Assembly (NCBI GenBank): GCA_948439925.1
Contig: CAOJNR010000006.1
Coordinates: forward strand, 1-14,162
DNA length: 14,162 bases
Direction of reading: 5' to 3'
Source: an uncultured Clostridia bacterium
GTDB lineage: Bacteria; Bacillota; Clostridia; Christensenellales; UBA1242
Shown: positions 11,615 through 14,162 of the stretch, one piece after another
Layout: each line of letters begins with the position of its first letter
Numbering within the stretch: position 1 is the first letter of the stretch
The notes under the pieces: model-generated
The model's database searches: none
What the model saw: only the letters and a program-made list of their open reading frames with translations
What the model was told of the DNA's origin: nothing
Translations under genes and position numbers: made by a program

Positions 11615-12187
11615 TTAGAGCATTCGCTTGATTTGTTTTTGAAGTTCTTGCATTAGTTGAATTTCACGATTATGTTCTTGAATCGAGTTTGAAACTTCTT
11701 CACGCAAGCTGTCACATATGTCAAATCTTAAAAGATTGAGCATAAAGGCAACTCCGTTTTGATGATGTGCAATCATTTGGCTTAAAAAGTCAGCGTTGAC
11801 ATTGTTTGAAGCTTGTGTTGTTTCAAGTTGTGAAATCATGCGATTATATATATCGTTATAGCCACGCTGATATAAAAGTAGGTCACGCTTATCGTTTTCC
11901 TCAGTGCAACTGTCAATCATAGGGCTGATTTTGTCAATACCTTTGCTTGCAGACTCAACAAGGCTTGTTGCCAATTCCTCAATTTCTGGATTTGTTGTGA
12001 ATTTGAGCACATTGTCTGCCATAAGAAGCCCACCATTTTGATATGCAATCATGGTGAAAATGAAGTGCCTTGCAATGCTGTTTTCAAGTTCGACATTTTG
12101 CATGTCTTCTTCCATTTTGTTAAGTATTTCGAAATACTTTGCTATGTAATCCTTTGCATTTGAGCTTAGTTTAATTATTCTTATCAT
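11615..12187 (-). CDS. duplicated DUF305-like helical protein
   Basis: A 190-aa all-helical protein. Residues 133-182 match the DUF305 pattern: DFLSQMIAHHQNGVAFML (133-150, the HHQ motif) and later EHNREIQLMQEL (171-182). Residues 41-91 are a second copy of the same helix pair (HFIFTMIAYQNGGLLMADNV, then ELATSLVESASKGIDKISPM), in which the HH is replaced by AY. The protein is thus an internal duplication of a ferritin-like two-helix unit with one intact and one decayed metal-type site. DUF305 proteins are often linked to metal, mainly copper, but function is not established. There is no signal peptide, so it is cytoplasmic, unlike many members. AAGGAGAG precedes the ATG. It is monocistronic. 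Confidence 0.75.
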   Translation of the reverse strand: MIRIIKLSSNAKDYIAKYFEILNKMEEDMQNVELENSIARHFIFTMIAYQNGGLLMADNVLKFTTNPEIEELATSLVESASKGIDKISPMIDSCTEENDKRDLLLYQRGYNDIYNRMISQLETTQASNNVNADFLSQMIAHHQNGVAFMLNLLRFDICDSLREEVSNSIQEHNREIQLMQELQKQIKRML

Positions 12188-12208
12188 TTTTCTCTCCTTT
12201 CATTTTTA

Positions 12209-12237
12209 TTTATGCGTCAAAGTCAAGAAAGTTTCAA
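12209..12237 (-). promoter_or_regulatory. promoter of the DUF305-like gene
   Basis: Minus strand TTGAAA (12232-12237), 17-nt spacer, CATAAA (12209-12214). The -10 box is imperfect. Confidence 0.5.
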
Positions 12238-12314
12238 TAAAAGAAAAGTTATTTGTCATAAATGGGACAAGCAGGCAATATAATTGTAGCAGGCTGGAAA
12301 TAGTGAAAAATTTA

Positions 12315-12343
12315 TTGACTTTTTGTGGCTAAGTGCATAAAAT
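12315..12343 (+). promoter_or_regulatory. promoter of the 77-aa membrane protein gene
   Basis: TTGACT (12315-12320), 17-nt spacer, TAAAAT (12338-12343). The start near 12350 gives a leader of about 34 nt. Confidence 0.75.
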
Positions 12344-12383
12344 AATTATGTAGCGAAAACGCAATTTAAAAGGAGAGAGGGTT

Positions 12384-12617
12384 ATGAACGAACTTATTAA
12401 AAGCATGGATAATTTGCCAAAACTTGTGAAAATCATTCTTGCATTGCCATTCCTTGATATTGTTTGGGCTGTATATCGCCTTTGCAAATCAATTTCAAAG
12501 AACAACGCAGTGGGAATCATTTTAGCAGTTGTTATGCTTATCCTTTGCCCAGCAATTCTTTGGGTAGTTGACCTCATAACAATCATTGTTATGGATAAAG
12601 TGCTTTGGATTGACTAA
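12384..12617 (+). CDS. small membrane protein, 77 aa
   Basis: The product has an amphipathic N-terminus (MNELIKSMDNLPKLVK), a first hydrophobic segment at about 16-33 (IILALPFLDIVWAVYRL), a basic loop (CKSISKNN) and a long hydrophobic segment at about 43-70 (GIILAVVMLILCPAILWVVD). This suggests two membrane passes with a short hairpin. I do not recognise a family, and no active-site residues are visible. The start is set by AAAGGAG at 12368-12374 with further purine-rich sequence up to the ATG. It is monocistronic between its own promoter and terminator, which argues that it is a real gene. Confidence 0.82.
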   Translation: MNELIKSMDNLPKLVKIILALPFLDIVWAVYRLCKSISKNNAVGIILAVVMLILCPAILWVVDLITIIVMDKVLWID

Positions 12618-12660
12618 GAAAAAAGAATACTTTTGACGGATTTCATTTTGCACTTGTTTA

Positions 12661-12688
12661 AAAAAAAGAGGCCTAAGGCCTTTTTTTC
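12661..12688 (+). terminator. terminator of the 77-aa gene
   Basis: AGGCC-TAA-GGCCT stem with an A7 run on one side and a T7 run on the other, 43 nt after the stop. The T-tract side adjoins the -35 box of the next gene. Confidence 0.85.
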
Positions 12689-12718
12689 TTGCATTTAATT
12701 GTCTGTTTGAGTTATACT
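12689..12718 (+). promoter_or_regulatory. promoter of the acidic zinc-ribbon gene
   Basis: TTGCAT (12689-12694), 18-nt spacer, TATACT (12713-12718). The -35 box begins directly after the T-tract of the previous terminator. Confidence 0.65.
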
Positions 12719-12741
12719 ACTGTTAACAAAGGAGAAAAACT

Positions 12742-13323
12742 ATGGGGTTTATGGATAGAGCGCGCCTGAACAATCTTATTGGAATGGCAAATTCTGTGTA
12801 TGACGCTGATGACGATGAACTGGACGAAATGCAAAACGGCGAACAAGAAGATGAGTCTGAAGATGAAGGCTTTGGCGATGATGGTTATGGCATGGGTGGT
12901 GATGATGGCGGACAAGGTGGCATGGCTGAAGATAGACAAGATGAGCAATTTGGCTCTGATGAAGAGGAAGAAGACCCTGCAGTTGCCGAAAAAGCACAAA
13001 AAGAAAAGCAGTGGAAAAAAGACAAAAAGAAAATGGAACTTGTTGCAGGGCTTTTCTTGGCAAGACCAGCAAAACAATTCAAATGTCCGCGTTGTCACAG
13101 ACCTTCAATTTATTTTGAACCAGACCTTATAAAAATGGCAATGGACTCTGCTTGGAACACGGTTTTTCTGCCAAGAACGCAAAGGTGGGTATGCTTTAAC
13201 CCAAGTTGCCCTATGAACTTTGTCAAAACCCGAACAAGATTTCGTATGGGAATGATTGGAAACCTTGTGCCAACACATGTCTTTTCAAATGTGGTTGACA
13301 AAAATCCTTTTATGCCTATTTAA
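12742..13323 (+). CDS. acidic-linker, zinc-ribbon-like protein, 193 aa
   Basis: Residues 1-20 form a short helix (MGFMDRARLNNLIGMANSVY). Residues 21-79 are extremely acidic and Gly-rich (DADDDELDEM, GFGDDGYGMGGDDGGQGG, SDEEEEDP) and surely disordered. Residues 81-98 are a Lys-rich helix (AQKEKQWKKDKKK). The rest is a compact domain with CPRC (115-118) and C-x4-C (151-156; CFNPSC), a likely four-Cys zinc ribbon, followed by FVKTRTRFRMG. Charge separation (acidic linker, basic C-terminal ribbon) suggests self-masking or nucleic-acid or partner binding; that is inference. No known family is recognised. It has a good AAAGGAG site, its own promoter and a strong terminator. Frames on the other strand here are low-complexity shadows of the acidic region. 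Confidence 0.85.
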   Translation: MGFMDRARLNNLIGMANSVYDADDDELDEMQNGEQEDESEDEGFGDDGYGMGGDDGGQGGMAEDRQDEQFGSDEEEEDPAVAEKAQKEKQWKKDKKKMELVAGLFLARPAKQFKCPRCHRPSIYFEPDLIKMAMDSAWNTVFLPRTQRWVCFNPSCPMNFVKTRTRFRMGMIGNLVPTHVFSNVVDKNPFMPI

Positions 13324-13351
13324 AAAACCTCACAAAAATGTGAGGTTTTTT
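13322..13351. terminator. bidirectional terminator
   Basis: A perfect 13-bp stem (A6-CCTCACA / TGTGAGG-T6) with an AAAA loop, overlapping the TAA of the zinc-ribbon gene. It also lies about 70 nt beyond the DUF1846 stop on the minus strand. Confidence 0.92.
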
Positions 13352-13417
13352 ATGTATAAAGTTATAAAATGAAAGGTTGAGTAAAATTTTATCTCAAAGT
13401 TATTTTAATCGAAGCTC

Positions 13418-14162
13418 TTATGCCTCAAACAAGTGGTTTGTCAAATATTGTGGCTGGCATGTTATGTTCACTTTCAGTTTTTTGAGTATGCTTTCTTCGG
13501 CAGGCGCAAGCATATACGTGCAGTGCGCTTCCATGCCTTCAAGCATAGGCAGGCAGTCTATTGCCTTTTTTGCTTTCTCGTTGGTGCGAGAAGATATGGC
13601 AAGAGCGATTAAAACATCGTCAGCAGTAAGCACACTGCAATTTTGGTGAAGATAGTTTTTTCTAAGATCCATAATTGGCAAGAGAACATCATCTGAAATC
13701 ACATCAAAGTCGTCACCAAGTCCAGCAAGTGTTCTTAGGCTGTTTAAAAGCACTGCTCCGCAAGCGGAAATGACTTTTTTGGTTTTCCCAGTGACGATAT
13801 CGCCATTTGGCAGTTCAAGAGCAACGCAAGGCAGTCCACTTGCCTTTGATGTCTGCTTTGCAACAGTTGTCACTTTGAGAAGTTCTGGATTTTCGCCAAC
13901 TTCTGCCATAAGATATTTTGTTCGCTCAACTGTTTCTTGGCTGACCTGACCTTTTTTATAGTCGCACTCAGCTTTTAAGTATCGTCTGACTATTTCCTTT
14001 TTCGATGCCATTTCAACAACATCATTGTCGCAGATGGCGGATGCAACCATGTTCACACCCATGTCAGTTGGTGATTTGTAGATGTCTTCACCAGTGATCT
14101 TTCTGAGAATATTTTTCAGCACTGGGAAAACTTCGATATCGCGATTGTAGTTGACAGTCAAC
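13418..14162 (-). CDS. DUF1846 family protein, C-terminal half (5' end outside the window)
   Basis: About 248 C-terminal residues of a protein normally near 490-500 aa. The visible part begins TVNYNRDIEVFPVLKNILRKI and continues with SPTDMGVNM, KKEIVRRYLKAECDYKKGQV, LPCVALELPNGDIVTGKT, the DDVLIALAIS segment and MEAHCTYMLAP near the end, all landmarks of the DUF1846 family. These proteins are widespread in Firmicutes and have a P-loop-like N-terminal part, here missing. Their function is not known. The apparent TTG at the window edge encodes an internal Leu and is not a start. No frameshift is seen. Confidence 0.92.
   Translation of the reverse strand, partial: LTVNYNRDIEVFPVLKNILRKITGEDIYKSPTDMGVNMVASAICDNDVVEMASKKEIVRRYLKAECDYKKGQVSQETVERTKYLMAEVGENPELLKVTTVAKQTSKASGLPCVALELPNGDIVTGKTKKVISACGAVLLNSLRTLAGLGDDFDVISDDVLLPIMDLRKNYLHQNCSVLTADDVLIALAISSRTNEKAKKAIDCLPMLEGMEAHCTYMLAPAEESILKKLKVNITCQPQYLTNHLFEA

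Noticed and set aside
12712..13132. Frames in other registers across the acidic gene
   Set aside because: They are low-complexity shadows of the Asp/Glu/Gly repeats, with no independent expression signals.

Overview
The window looks like chromosomal DNA of a low-GC Gram-positive bacterium, most likely an uncultured gut Clostridia-type lineage (inference). The reasons are AT-rich spacers, strong AGGAGG-type ribosome sites, sigma-A promoters with TTGACA/TATAAT-like boxes, hairpin+T-tract terminators after most genes, ATG/GTG/TTG starts with TAA/TAG/TGA stops, and a family mix (DegV, DUF1846, Amidase_6, SIMPL, GlmM, M29 aminopeptidase) typical of Firmicutes. Most genes are single transcription units with their own promoter and a shared bidirectional terminator. 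No IS element, phage gene, CRISPR array or rRNA was seen.

Left end (1-1250): the first 23 codons of an M29-type aminopeptidase; then a gene-free stretch with a tandem series of tRNA-Ile 3'-end/terminator copies, one of them a broken-up tRNA-Ile relic carrying three perfect palindromes; then the intact tRNA-Ile(GAT) with a consensus promoter; then an unknown 121-aa protein.

1270-3966: a short-chain dehydrogenase whose promoter has a run of nine C between its -35 and -10 boxes (a possible phase-variable switch), a DegV fatty-acid-binding protein, a duplicated double-hairpin element, and a secreted SIMPL-domain protein.

4133-6391: a Fic AMPylase with an N-terminal auto-inhibitory motif, two small paralogous HTH regulators, and a divergent cysteine-rich small protein that appears to start at ACG. 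Operator-like repeats sit in every promoter here. A TTATCT motif is shared between three tandem 12-bp repeats at the Fic promoter and a dyad before one HTH gene. This is the best candidate for an undescribed regulated module in the window.

6425-9993: a GNAT-like acetyltransferase, then a two-gene operon for UDP-GlcNAc precursor synthesis. That operon holds a stand-alone GlmU acetyltransferase domain, without the uridylyltransferase half, followed 4 nt later by glmM. A leaderless-looking Amidase_6 protein is encoded divergently.

10039-14162: a three-TM small membrane protein, a membrane-anchored GLUG/beta-helix-like protein, a duplicated DUF305-like four-histidine-type protein, a two-TM small protein, an acidic-tail zinc-ribbon protein, and the C-terminal half of a DUF1846 protein that runs off the right edge.
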